A stretch of DNA of 22,736 nt from Methanosphaera sp. (GCA_013330915.1 DUHK01000067.1:1-22736); one strand, 5' to 3'. Shown: positions 7,577 through 15,108, numbered from the stretch's first letter. Notes: generated by a model not told the origin, from the sequence alone. Made by a program: numbers and translations.

Positions 7577-7582
7577 AAGGAG
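7577..7582 (+). promoter_or_regulatory. Strong ribosome binding site that decides the azlC start
   Basis: AAGGAG lies 8 nt before ATA 7591 and 11 nt before CTG 7594. In-frame codons from the TAA at 7552 to ATG 7663 include no ATG, GTG or TTG. The same AAGGAG-N8-start spacing is used by the homocysteine gene. Confidence 0.6.
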
Positions 7583-7590
7583 TCGTTATT

Positions 7591-8295
7591 ATACTGTCAA
7601 AGAAAGATGAATTTATTTTTGGTTTTAAAAAAGCCATACCTATTACATTAGGATATATTCCTATGGGTATTGGTTATGCGGCCTTGGCAATTAAGGCAGG
7701 ATTAACTCCTTTACAAACAGTCGGGTTTTCCGTACTGGTTTATGCAGGTGCGGGGGAAATCATTGCTGTTACCATGCTCTTAAATGGTGCAACGGCATTG
7801 GCTATTATTTTAACAAATTTTGTAGTGAATTTAAGATATTTTGTGATGAATGTCTGTGTATACAACAAGGTGGAAAAAAGCTCATTATTGGTTAATGCAT
7901 TATCAAGCCACTTAACAACCGATGAGTCATTTGCCATGTTTTCTCTGATGGATGAATCGTCAATCTGGACGTATATTGGATTATCGTTGACATCATGGCT
8001 ATCCTGGATTTTAGGTGCTGCAATAGGTGTATTCGTACTGGATTTGTTACCTGTGATAGTAACAAACAGTTTTAATATATCATTATACGCACTCTTTGTG
8101 GCAATTTTAGTTCCTAACATAAAGAAAAACTATAGAATAGGGCTGCTGGTAATAATCACGGGAATAATCAACATAATATTACAAACGGTTATTGGTAACT
8201 GGTCAATAATAGTTTCAACACTGCTTGGTGCATTGATTGGTGTATATATAATTAATGACGGGTATTTTTTAACAGATGATGGGGGAATTAAATGA
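7591..8295 (+). CDS. azlC: AzlC family branched-chain amino acid exporter, large subunit
   Basis: AzlC and AzlD together export branched-chain amino acids. The family core is clear: FGFKKAIPITLGYIPMGIGYAALAIKAGLT, then VLVYAGAGEIIAV, VNLRYFVMN, and several later helices. The first ATG in frame is 7663, but it would cut through the conserved first segment. Starting at 7591 gives about 234 residues, normal for AzlC, and uses the strong AAGGAG at 7577-7582. The start codon would then be ATA (7591), or possibly ATT (7588) or CTG (7594), all non-canonical. An AGGA at 7650-7653 could serve ATG 7663, but only by losing the first helix. The stop overlaps azlD by ATGA, so the pair is translationally coupled. 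The exact start is uncertain; the family call is firm. Confidence 0.82.
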   Translation: MLSKKDEFIFGFKKAIPITLGYIPMGIGYAALAIKAGLTPLQTVGFSVLVYAGAGEIIAVTMLLNGATALAIILTNFVVNLRYFVMNVCVYNKVEKSSLLVNALSSHLTTDESFAMFSLMDESSIWTYIGLSLTSWLSWILGAAIGVFVLDLLPVIVTNSFNISLYALFVAILVPNIKKNYRIGLLVIITGIINIILQTVIGNWSIIVSTLLGALIGVYIINDGYFLTDDGGIK

Positions 8296-8606
8296 ACACT
8301 GCGGACATGATGATATTGGGTTGTGCCCTTGTAACGTTTATTCCACGTTTGATACCGGCAATATTTGTGGGACAAATAAACTTTGATAAAAAGACGGAAA
8401 AATTTCTGGATCTTATTCCATACACGGCATTAAGTGCCCTGATTATTCCGGGGGTGCTTACGGTAGATAATCAGCTATGGTATATTGGTCTTATAGGTGC
8501 TATAGTTGCTGCAGCAATGTCATGGAAGAAAGTTCCTTTAGGAGCAATAGTAATTTTAACTGTAATAATTTTAATAGCGGTTTATTCTATCGTTCCCTTT
8601 TTTTAA
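8292..8606 (+). CDS. azlD: AzlD family branched-chain amino acid exporter, small subunit
   Basis: This 104-residue protein with about four hydrophobic helices has the AzlD pattern: an N-terminal helix ending in TFIPRLIPAIF, then IPYTALSALIIPGVL, then two more helices separated by SWKKVPLG. AzlD is the small partner of AzlC in the exporter complex. It begins inside the azlC stop codon (ATGA overlap), with GGGGG as a nearby ribosome site. A nine-T tract follows its stop codon, ending the operon. Confidence 0.85.
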   Translation: MNTADMMILGCALVTFIPRLIPAIFVGQINFDKKTEKFLDLIPYTALSALIIPGVLTVDNQLWYIGLIGAIVAAAMSWKKVPLGAIVILTVIILIAVYSIVPFF

Positions 8607-8610
8607 ACTA

Positions 8611-8619
8611 TTTTTTTTT
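8611..8619 (+). terminator. Nine-T terminator of the azlCD operon
   Basis: An uninterrupted T9 starts 5 bases after the azlD stop, with no clear hairpin. T tracts suffice for archaeal termination. Confidence 0.45.
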
Positions 8620-8693
8620 ATAGGAATAAATTTATTTAAAAATAAGTTAATAATATATTATATTAACAAAACTTTTTATTGGAAATGTTTTTC

Positions 8694-10766
8694 ATGCCAT
8701 CTGACAACAATAAACATTCAAATGATTTTTCAATTATCAAACAGGATAATAAAATTATCATCGATGAAGTTTTAAAAAATCGGTACTCTCATATATATGA
8801 TTCAATAATTAAAGAGGAATTTGAATTAAATGTTGAAAATTGTGATGTTTTAAACGAAATACATTTTAACGATAAAGTAGTAGGTTTTGCTACTTACACA
8901 TTTGCAAACCAATCTCATCTAATTTTGACAAATATTTATATCCTGCCTTCACATAGGGGGAATAAACTCTTTAACAAGGAAATAACACACCTTTTTGAAA
9001 AAGGATATGTTCTCAGCATAAACTATCCGAGCAAAAAGATAGTGGAATTGTTAATTAAGTATGGTTATGCAGAAAAAGTAAATGATTCACTGGTAGTCAG
9101 TGCCATTAACTTCAGAGTTAATAAATTGGACATGATTTCTAACGGTACAGTATCAAATCATGATTATGAGAATAGTTTTACAAGCTTATATGATTTAAAC
9201 ATCTGTGCCGTACTGTTATTTAACATAACAAACAGTGAAAGCTTTGAAGTTTATTACTCTAAAATATCCGCTTATGATAAAAAGGAAATATCATCAGATG
9301 TCAGAAAAAACATTGATGGGGACTATTTTAAAGAAATTGTCAACATACTAACCAGAAGGGATCTTGAAATTGAAAGAAGGTTATTGCTCTTAAGAAATAA
9401 TTTACCCTCTGAGAATTTGGAGATTAAGGAACTTTTTTCATCAGATTTATCAGACATTTTCATGGATTATGTGGAAAAGGGAATGGTCACTCTTGATGAA
9501 ATCAAAAAGATTAAACAGCAGCTATTCATTGATTTAACCAGAAGCAGTATTAAAAAGCAATCTATTCCAACAAGATTACATTACCTGGTTTTAAATTATC
9601 ATAACACCAGGGAAATAGATGAAAATGTTAAAAATCCATGTCCATATTGTAATGAAGAATTGGATTTTTCCCAAAGATATTGCATAAGCTGTGGTTATGA
9701 TATATTCAATGACATGAAAACCAAGGACAAAAACAGATTCATATACCAGGATGTACTAAAGGAAAAACTCTCATTCAAACACTCAATAAATAACATTGTA
9801 GAAAGAAAGAATGAATTTGATGAGGAATATTTAATCACTTTAGCAATATGTTATGTTATAGATAACCTGAACATAAGAAATTATTATGAAATATTTGATC
9901 TGGCAGCAAATAAATATAATTTAACAAATCACAACATAAGAAAAATAATGGATGAAAGGAAGTTCATAACGTATAATATCCAAGAATCCGACTGGTTTGA
10001 AGAAGGACAGCAGTTTAGTGTTTCAGAATTGAAAGAAATACTGCTAAAAAATAATCTAAAGCAATCAGGTAATAAAAACGAGTTGATAGAAAGAATACAG
10101 TTAAATGTTTCACTGGACAAAGTCAAATCAAAAGTTCCAAAAATTACACAGTCGGGATATAATTTCAAAGAGGACAGTTTACCATTATTGTATCATAAAC
10201 AATATCTGGAAAACTATATTTATGACGAATTTGAAAATGAATTCAATAATAGTGAAAAAACATCAATGGACGAGATAACCATTGATTTTCTGGAAAAACA
10301 TGTGCAAAGTGCTATGGAATCCAAAAATCATAATCAATTGGTTGATTCACTTAAACTACAATCCATGTTGTATTCAAATATTCGGGATATAGAAGAAGTG
10401 TTACGTATTGAATTAAAGATATTTCTAGTAAATATCAACATGTTGTTTGTGGATGATGTTTATTATGATTATTATAATGCGATAGAGGAAAGAACATTTA
10501 AAAATCTTAAGAAGTTGATGTATGAATACGATTTTGATGAACTGCTTTTCTTATTGGGATTATCATATCAGGAATTTGATGAAAAAGACTTGATTATCAG
10601 TATGGACGAGCTTGAATCAATACTTCATAAAATATATGCACAAAACACTACTCATAATTTAAATTATCGAATCAAATACGAGCATTATCCAAGTAAAATA
10701 GGTAATGACACATTCACAAAATCTAAAAAACAGACGACAATCAGATCTCTTGATGATTATTTTTAA
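8694..10766 (+). CDS. Multidomain protein: GNAT-like, zinc ribbon and SAP domains
   Basis: This protein has about 690 residues and no single known family assignment that I recognise. Residues ~45-140 look like a GNAT N-acetyltransferase fold: VVGFATYTF, ILTNIYILPSHRGNKLFNKEI (an acetyl-CoA pyrophosphate-loop-like HRGNKL), then an ELLIKYGYAE strand. Residues 316-333 are a zinc ribbon, CPYC-x10-CISC. Residues ~440-472 are a SAP helix-turn-helix motif (FSVSELKEILLKNNLKQSGNKNELIERI), found in DNA- and chromatin-binding proteins. The rest is charged and helical, and the C-terminus ends in DDYF. Together this suggests a DNA- or RNA-associated acetyltransferase-like protein; no target can be named. 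The start is uncertain: ATG 8694 has GGAA 9 nt upstream, while TTG 8679 and ATG 8685 are alternatives. It stands alone between terminator-like T tracts. Confidence 0.7.
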   Translation: MPSDNNKHSNDFSIIKQDNKIIIDEVLKNRYSHIYDSIIKEEFELNVENCDVLNEIHFNDKVVGFATYTFANQSHLILTNIYILPSHRGNKLFNKEITHLFEKGYVLSINYPSKKIVELLIKYGYAEKVNDSLVVSAINFRVNKLDMISNGTVSNHDYENSFTSLYDLNICAVLLFNITNSESFEVYYSKISAYDKKEISSDVRKNIDGDYFKEIVNILTRRDLEIERRLLLLRNNLPSENLEIKELFSSDLSDIFMDYVEKGMVTLDEIKKIKQQLFIDLTRSSIKKQSIPTRLHYLVLNYHNTREIDENVKNPCPYCNEELDFSQRYCISCGYDIFNDMKTKDKNRFIYQDVLKEKLSFKHSINNIVERKNEFDEEYLITLAICYVIDNLNIRNYYEIFDLAANKYNLTNHNIRKIMDERKFITYNIQESDWFEEGQQFSVSELKEILLKNNLKQSGNKNELIERIQLNVSLDKVKSKVPKITQSGYNFKEDSLPLLYHKQYLENYIYDEFENEFNNSEKTSMDEITIDFLEKHVQSAMESKNHNQLVDSLKLQSMLYSNIRDIEEVLRIELKIFLVNINMLFVDDVYYDYYNAIEERTFKNLKKLMYEYDFDELLFLLGLSYQEFDEKDLIISMDELESILHKIYAQNTTHNLNYRIKYEHYPSKIGNDTFTKSKKQTTIRSLDDYF

Positions 10767-10834
10767 TACAAAAAACAGTTAAGTTTAAATAATCATATGA
10801 TAATAGTATTGTTAGTATCAAACGATGTGAACAT

Positions 10835-11548
10835 ATGCAAATAAGTGAAATATTAAAGGATTCTATAATTTATCCAACAAAAAGTATTAAATCCTCTTCT
10901 ATTTTCATGATTTTAGGAATCATTGTAGGAATTTTTTCCGTTATGGCTCTGAATCTTGAAATGTTTGAAGGGAGTCTAAATACTGGAATAAAAATAGTAT
11001 TGATGATGATTGTACTTTTAATGTCTCTGGTCATGTTCTTTCTAACACAGGGATATTCTCTGGATATACTCAGACAAAGCATTCAAAAAAGTGACCAAAC
11101 GCCAAGCTTCAACATTTCAAGACAATTATCCAATTCAAGAAAAATACTGGTAGTAAATATAGTATATTTCATACTTCCATCAATAATATCCTTCTTTTTA
11201 GGATTAATATTACAGTTATGGATAGTTCCTCTCTTGGGAGTATTTATTTCAATAATATTCTTCCTGGCAACAACCATGGCAGAATGCAGACTGGCAAAAA
11301 CAGGAAAATTGCTCAATGCCTTGAATATAGTAGGTACTATAAGGGATATAAATGCAATAGGTTTTGAAAAGGTATTTGTAACCATATTAACAATCAGTAT
11401 TGTAATGATAATGAGTGTAATAGCTGTTTTGGCAATTTCATGGTATTTTTCTTCACAAATCTTGACCTCTGTGTTAATAGGTATCCTTGGCGTATATCTG
11501 TTATTTTTCTCAAAAAGGGCAATGGGACTTTTGTATTCAGAAAGATAA
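10835..11548 (+). CDS. DUF4013 family integral membrane protein
   Basis: This 237-residue, strongly hydrophobic protein resembles the DUF4013 family common in methanogens: an N-terminal ILKDSIIYPTKSIKSS segment, then about six membrane helices near residues 22-40, 52-74, 104-126, 128-148, 178-202 and 204-225. A short cytoplasmic-type stretch, QSIQKSDQTPSFNISRQLSNSRK, lies between helices two and three. The function of the family is unknown. ATG 10835 has only a weak upstream site (GTGA), and a TATA-like AAGTTTAAATAA lies about 55 bp upstream. Its own promoter and a T8 tract downstream suggest it is transcribed alone. Confidence 0.7.
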   Translation: MQISEILKDSIIYPTKSIKSSSIFMILGIIVGIFSVMALNLEMFEGSLNTGIKIVLMMIVLLMSLVMFFLTQGYSLDILRQSIQKSDQTPSFNISRQLSNSRKILVVNIVYFILPSIISFFLGLILQLWIVPLLGVFISIIFFLATTMAECRLAKTGKLLNALNIVGTIRDINAIGFEKVFVTILTISIVMIMSVIAVLAISWYFSSQILTSVLIGILGVYLLFFSKRAMGLLYSER

Positions 11549-11564
11549 ATCATCACCAACAAAC

Positions 11565-11572
11565 TTTTTTTT
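11565..11572 (+). terminator. Eight-T terminator after the DUF4013 gene
   Basis: A T8 tract lies 17 bases after the stop codon, with no hairpin. The call rests on the T tract and its position only. Confidence 0.4.
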
Positions 11573-11605
11573 AATCTTAGTAAATTAATACCTATTTTTA
11601 TAATG

Positions 11606-11625
11606 TGATAATCCAACTGTTATCA
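11606..11625. promoter_or_regulatory. TGATAA-N8-TTATCA dyad upstream of the HAD gene
   Basis: Perfect 6-bp inverted arms (11606-11611 and 11620-11625) lie just upstream of the HAD promoter. Short AT-rich arms can occur by chance, so this is only a candidate operator. Confidence 0.3.
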
Positions 11626-11632
11626 TTTAATT

Positions 11633-11647
11633 AAAATATTTATTAAA
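11633..11647 (+). promoter_or_regulatory. BRE/TATA promoter, probably giving a leaderless HAD transcript
   Basis: AAAATATTTATTAAA is centred about 27-30 bases before the ATG at 11670. Archaeal transcripts start about 25 bases after the TATA centre, so the mRNA would begin at or next to the ATG. No Shine-Dalgarno sequence precedes that ATG. Confidence 0.45.
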
Positions 11648-11669
11648 TCATTTTTTCAAATATATACTT

Positions 11670-12281
11670 ATGAAAAGATATTACATTTTTGATTTTGATG
11701 GAACATTGGTAAACACATTCTATGATTCAGTAATAGCATATAATAAAGCATTAAAACAATCTGGACTACCTGAATATCCCTATGAATCTTTAGAAGACAT
11801 TGATTATACTGATTTTGTAAATAACATGACGGATAACATGCAAATACTTAATGTATATTCTAAAATATATGAGGAAAGTGAAAAAACATACACATTGCCT
11901 TATGATGGGATTAACACAGTTTTGGCCGAATTAATCCAACGGGGAAATAAACTGGCAATATGTTCAAATCGTAGTCAAAAACAGTTGGATGAATATACCA
12001 GAAAACTATTTCCAGAAATAAAATTTGAATACGTTATAGGATACACTCCTGATGGTGGATATAAACCAAATCCTGAGGTAATGAACCGAATTTTAGACAA
12101 TATAAACTATGATAAGGATGAAATAGTTTATGTCGGGGATAAGAAAAATGATATTGCAACGGCAAAAAATGTGGGTATCGATGCAATTGTCGTAACATGG
12201 GGTCAGGGGGATGAAGAAACATACAATGATGATTATCCGATAAAGGTAATAAATACTGTGGAAGAATTGCTTGATTTCTAA
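11670..12281 (+). CDS. HAD superfamily phosphatase, phosphoglycolate phosphatase-like
   Basis: This 203-residue hydrolase has all four HAD motifs: I, DFDGTLVNT (Asp8 nucleophile, Asp10 acid/base); II, ICSNRSQ (Ser99); III, Lys132 in GGYKPNPE; and IV, VGDKKNDI (Asp157, Asp161). The helical insert after motif I is a type-1 cap, as in Gph and beta-phosphoglucomutase. It should dephosphorylate a small metabolite in the cytoplasm; phosphoglycolate is possible but not provable. The length is close to the family norm of about 210-220. The gene appears leaderless. The Nim-like gene starts 40 bp downstream and may be co-transcribed. Confidence 0.85.
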   Translation: MKRYYIFDFDGTLVNTFYDSVIAYNKALKQSGLPEYPYESLEDIDYTDFVNNMTDNMQILNVYSKIYEESEKTYTLPYDGINTVLAELIQRGNKLAICSNRSQKQLDEYTRKLFPEIKFEYVIGYTPDGGYKPNPEVMNRILDNINYDKDEIVYVGDKKNDIATAKNVGIDAIVVTWGQGDEETYNDDYPIKVINTVEELLDF

Positions 12282-12321
12282 TTCATCAAAATTATTAATT
12301 TCCTAAACTAAATATTATATT

Positions 12322-12792
12322 ATGTTTAGAAAAATGCGCAGAATTAAACAACAGTTGCCTAATGAAGAATGTATTAAAATACTGGAGGAAGAACCTCAAG
12401 GTATCCTATCAGTACTGGGTGATAATGGCTATCCTTATGGCATGCCCATGGATTATGTTTATAATGACGGAAAAATAATATTTCACTCAGCATTAGAGGG
12501 ACATACATCTGATTCAATAAAAAATTATGATAAGGTATCCTTTTGTGTATTGAATAAGGGTCAAAAGGTAGAAAACGATTGGTATTACATTTTTAAAAGT
12601 GTCATAGTATTCGGAAGAATTAAAGAAGTTACTGATGAAGAAGAAAGACTGCAGAAACTTAGAATTTTGGGAAATAAGTATTTTCCATCAGAAGAATACA
12701 CTGAAGATGAGATTAATAAATTTTTTGAACGTACACTTGTCTTGGAAATTGAAATAGAACATCTGACTGGAAAAATCGTTACTGAAAAGTGA
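12322..12792 (+). CDS. Pyridoxamine 5'-phosphate oxidase-family flavoprotein, NimA-like
   Basis: This 156-residue protein resembles the NimA / PNPOx-like split-barrel family: MRRIKQQLPNEECIKILEEEPQGILSVLGDNGYPYGMPMDYVY, then KIIFHSALEGHTSDSIKNYDKVSFCV, ending with GKIVTEK. Members bind FMN, and some reduce 5-nitroimidazoles in anaerobes. The histidine of FHSALEGH lies in the flavin/pyruvate-adduct region known from Nim proteins. The native role here is probably a flavin-linked reductase; drug resistance is not implied. No Shine-Dalgarno precedes ATG 12322, so it may be leaderless or translated by read-through from the HAD transcript. Its stop codon sits within the ribosome site of ung. Confidence 0.8.
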   Translation: MFRKMRRIKQQLPNEECIKILEEEPQGILSVLGDNGYPYGMPMDYVYNDGKIIFHSALEGHTSDSIKNYDKVSFCVLNKGQKVENDWYYIFKSVIVFGRIKEVTDEEERLQKLRILGNKYFPSEEYTEDEINKFFERTLVLEIEIEHLTGKIVTEK

Positions 12793-12796
12793 TCAT

Positions 12797-13468
12797 ATGT
12801 TATATGAAAAAGTAAACAATGAGTGGGATGAATTTCTTGAAAAAGAACGGAATTCATTATATTTTCAGAAAATGAATGTTTTCATCAGGAACGAATATGA
12901 CAATAAAATCATTTATCCACCAAAGGAAGACATATTCAACGCCTTTAAATTCACACCATTATCTAAAGTAAAAGTAGTTATACTGGGACAGGATCCATAC
13001 CACGAACCAGGACAGGCACATGGATTGGCATTCTCCACACCAGAAGGTAATCCAATTCCAAGATCATTATCCAACATATTCAAAGAAATCAATCAGGAAT
13101 ATTCATATGAAATACCAAAAAGCGGTTGTCTGGAAAAATGGGCAAAACAGGGAGTTTTCCTTCTTAATACAGTTTTGACTGTTGAAAAAGGGAATGCCAA
13201 TTCACACAGTAAATGTGGCTGGCAGACTTTCACAGATAATGTGATTAAATTCTTGAATAAACAGGATCAACCAATGGTTTTCATGTTATGGGGAAAACAG
13301 GCAGAAAAGAAAAAGGAATTTTTGACCAATCATAATCATCTGGTTTTAGTAACATCACATCCAAGTCCTTTCTCTGCAAGACGGGGATTTATGGGATGTA
13401 ATCATTTTAAAGAAGCTAATGAATATTTGAAAACAAATAACACTGAAGAAATCATATGGAAACTTTAG
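12797..13468 (+). CDS. ung: Uracil-DNA glycosylase, family 1
   Basis: This 223-residue enzyme removes uracil from DNA as the first step of base excision repair. The family-1 motifs are complete: GQDPYHEPGQAHGLAFS (64-80) with catalytic base Asp66 and stacking Phe79; LLNTVLTVE (122-130) with uracil-binding Asn124; and SHPSPFSARRGF (187-198) with His188 and the minor-groove loop. The length matches bacterial Ung. The ribosome site GTGATC overlaps the stop codon of the Nim-like gene, so the two are probably coupled. Family-1 Ung is mainly bacterial and eukaryotic, and is not the usual archaeal uracil glycosylase, so bacterial origin is plausible. Its 3' end overlaps the convergent HxlR gene by 4 bases. 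Confidence 0.95.
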   Translation: MLYEKVNNEWDEFLEKERNSLYFQKMNVFIRNEYDNKIIYPPKEDIFNAFKFTPLSKVKVVILGQDPYHEPGQAHGLAFSTPEGNPIPRSLSNIFKEINQEYSYEIPKSGCLEKWAKQGVFLLNTVLTVEKGNANSHSKCGWQTFTDNVIKFLNKQDQPMVFMLWGKQAEKKKEFLTNHNHLVLVTSHPSPFSARRGFMGCNHFKEANEYLKTNNTEEIIWKL

Positions 13469-13842
13469 TTAATTTTGAGTGCATCTTTATATTCATTGAA
13501 TATTTCTTCTTTTTTACCGTCACTTAATTTACTGCATTTTAACTCTTCTAGAGAAAATTTTGTCATTTCATATAATATCTTATTAACTTTCAATCCCTTG
13601 TCTGTCAGAGGATATTCCGTATTTTTCTTATTATCCTTATCATATGTTTTAACAATTAAATCATTTTTTTCCATATATTTTAAAGTCTGTGCTAATGTAA
13701 AATTAGTTAATGAAGGATTTGATTCCTTAAATTCAGAAAAATGTTTATTTCCTCTGAACATATCCATCAAAATGCATAAAATCCATTTTCTATTAAAAAA
13801 ATCCAATGTATCAACAACTGGACAAATCTCCTCTTTTTTCAT
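13465..13842 (-). CDS. HxlR-family winged helix transcriptional regulator
   Basis: This 125-residue protein has the HxlR (PF01638) layout: CPVVDTLDFFNRKWILCILMDMFRGNKHFSEF near the start, then TLAQTLKYMEKNDLIVKTY as the recognition helix and wing, and EYPLTDKGLKV. The conserved cysteine near the start (Cys7) is the redox- or electrophile-sensing residue in YodB-type relatives; a sensing role here is inference. ATG 13842 is chosen over GTG 13851 because AAGGTG lies 5-6 nt upstream and covers that GTG. The protein is divergent from the SnoaL-like gene, with an 18-bp palindrome between them, as expected for a regulator controlling itself and its neighbour. Confidence 0.88.
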   Translation of the reverse strand: MKKEEICPVVDTLDFFNRKWILCILMDMFRGNKHFSEFKESNPSLTNFTLAQTLKYMEKNDLIVKTYDKDNKKNTEYPLTDKGLKVNKILYEMTKFSLEELKCSKLSDGKKEEIFNEYKDALKIN

Positions 13843-13890
13843 ATTTCGCACCTTAACATTTATTTTGTTTTTTGTTAAATTAAAAATCTA

Positions 13891-13908
13891 TGTAATTCCG
13901 GAATTACA
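13891..13908. promoter_or_regulatory. 18-bp perfect palindrome, candidate HxlR operator
   Basis: TGTAATTCCGGAATTACA is perfectly symmetrical and has a GC-containing centre, so it is less likely to arise by chance than the AT-only palindromes nearby. It lies 49 bp from the HxlR start and 50 bp from the divergent SnoaL-like start, where a dimeric winged-helix protein could control both. Confidence 0.6.
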
Positions 13909-13957
13909 AAAGGTAGTTATTCGTTTTCTCATAAAAATTTAAACAGAGGTTTATATT

Positions 13958-14338
13958 ATGAGATCAAAAATTGAAGAATATGAAGCTGTTGAAAAAGCAG
14001 CTATGAAATTTGTAAAAAGTGTAGCAGAAGGAAACAGTGAATATGCAAAAGAATTATTTATAGACGAAGCAGTTTTATTTGGTTATTTAGATGGTGAATT
14101 GGAACATGGTTCAATAGAACAATTCTATAATAATGTGGATACTGTATCTGCAGGAGATAATTTCAATGCAAGGATAGATGTTTTATTACTTGAAGAAACA
14201 TTATCTGTTGTTCGTGTTTTAGAAGAAGGATGGGGTGGAAGAATAGACTTCACTGACGTATTATTACTTCTAAAAATGGATGGCGAATGGAAATGTGTTG
14301 CCAAAGCATACAACCAAAATTCAGATACAATTAACTAA
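13958..14338 (+). CDS. NTF2/SnoaL-like (lumazine-binding type) protein
   Basis: This 126-residue protein has the cone-shaped NTF2-like fold pattern: an N-terminal helix EAVEKAAMKFVKSVAEGNSEYAKELFIDEAVLFGYLDGELEHG, then strands LSVVRVLEEGWGGRIDFTDVLLLLKMDGEWKCVAKAY. This resembles the Lumazine_bd_2 / DUF4440 group. Such proteins serve as small enzymes or ligand binders, and no function can be named. AGAGGT lies 7 nt before ATG 13958. It is divergent from the HxlR gene across the 18-bp palindrome, so it is the likely target of that regulator. Its end overlaps the convergent exonuclease III gene by 4 bases. Confidence 0.72.
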   Translation: MRSKIEEYEAVEKAAMKFVKSVAEGNSEYAKELFIDEAVLFGYLDGELEHGSIEQFYNNVDTVSAGDNFNARIDVLLLEETLSVVRVLEEGWGGRIDFTDVLLLLKMDGEWKCVAKAYNQNSDTIN

Positions 14339-15108
14339 AAATCCAATTCTAAAGTTACTGGACAATGATCAGAACCGTACACCTGGTTGAGAATTGTCGC
14401 AGATTTAACTTTATCTTTTATTTCTTCATTAACATAGAAATAATCTAATCTCCAACCAGCATTGCGTTCTCTTGCTCTTGTTCTGTAACTCCACCATGTA
14501 AAGTTGTTTTCTCCCTCATCAAATAGGCGGAACGTATCAATAAAACCTGCTTCTTCTAATTTATCCAGCCAGGCTCTTTCTTCAGGTAAATATCCACTTT
14601 TTCCCTCACAATTGGAAGGATTGTATACATCTATCGGATGATGGGCAATGTTATAATCACCGGTAATAACAACATTTTTACCATTGTTTTTTAAATCAAC
14701 AACAATATCAAGTAACGCATCACAGAAATCAACCTTATAATCAAGTCTTTTAGCTTCCATTCCACTGTTCGGGAAATAAATGTTAAACAAAACAAAATCA
14801 GGGTATTCTATTTTTAAAACTCTGCCTTCAGCATCCAATTCTTCAATACCCAAGCCCTGGGTTACGTTCAATGCTTCGATTTTAGTATATGTTCCCACAC
14901 CACTGTATCCTTTCTTTTCGGCTTCATTAAAATGGGTGTCATAACCTTCGATATTCAATACCTTCTTTGGAATTTTACTTTTTTCAGCACGTACTTCCTG
15001 AAAATTGATTATATCTGCATCAGTATTATCAAACCAATCCCAAAATTCTTCTTTTTTACTAACGGCTCGTATTCCATTAACGTTCCATGATACTAATTTT
15101 ATTGACAT
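14335..15108 (-). CDS. xthA: Exonuclease III / AP endonuclease (Mth212-like)
   Basis: This 257-residue enzyme of the exonuclease III family cuts DNA at abasic sites. The motifs are WNVNGIRA (8-15), FQEVR with Glu38, YFPNSG (111-116), GDYN (Asp151, Asn153), WWSYRTRARERNAGWRLDYFYV (205-226) and GSDHCP (Asp247, His248). The Methanothermobacter homologue Mth212 also nicks directly at deoxyuridine. Residues I recall as important for that, Lys125 and Asn153, are present here at the same positions (RLDYKVDF, GDYN), so uridine endonuclease activity is possible. ATG 15108 has GGGA upstream on the minus strand. It lies under 1 kb from ung, though in a separate transcript, and converges on the SnoaL-like gene. 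Confidence 0.92.
   Translation of the reverse strand: MSIKLVSWNVNGIRAVSKKEEFWDWFDNTDADIINFQEVRAEKSKIPKKVLNIEGYDTHFNEAEKKGYSGVGTYTKIEALNVTQGLGIEELDAEGRVLKIEYPDFVLFNIYFPNSGMEAKRLDYKVDFCDALLDIVVDLKNNGKNVVITGDYNIAHHPIDVYNPSNCEGKSGYLPEERAWLDKLEEAGFIDTFRLFDEGENNFTWWSYRTRARERNAGWRLDYFYVNEEIKDKVKSATILNQVYGSDHCPVTLELDF

Noticed and set aside
391..8606. The sulfur-related genes as a single new biosynthetic system
   Set aside because: They fall in several transcripts on both strands, several are common housekeeping genes (ThiI, DUF39, symporter), and only the two shared palindromes link any of them. Proximity alone does not show one system.
10797..10820. Imperfect GATA-TATC-type symmetry before the DUF4013 gene
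   Set aside because: The arms match at only about half the positions, and no conserved spacing or second copy was found.
12322..12792. Nim-like protein as a nitroimidazole resistance gene
   Set aside because: The family is broad and most members have unknown native substrates; sequence similarity of this level does not show drug reduction.
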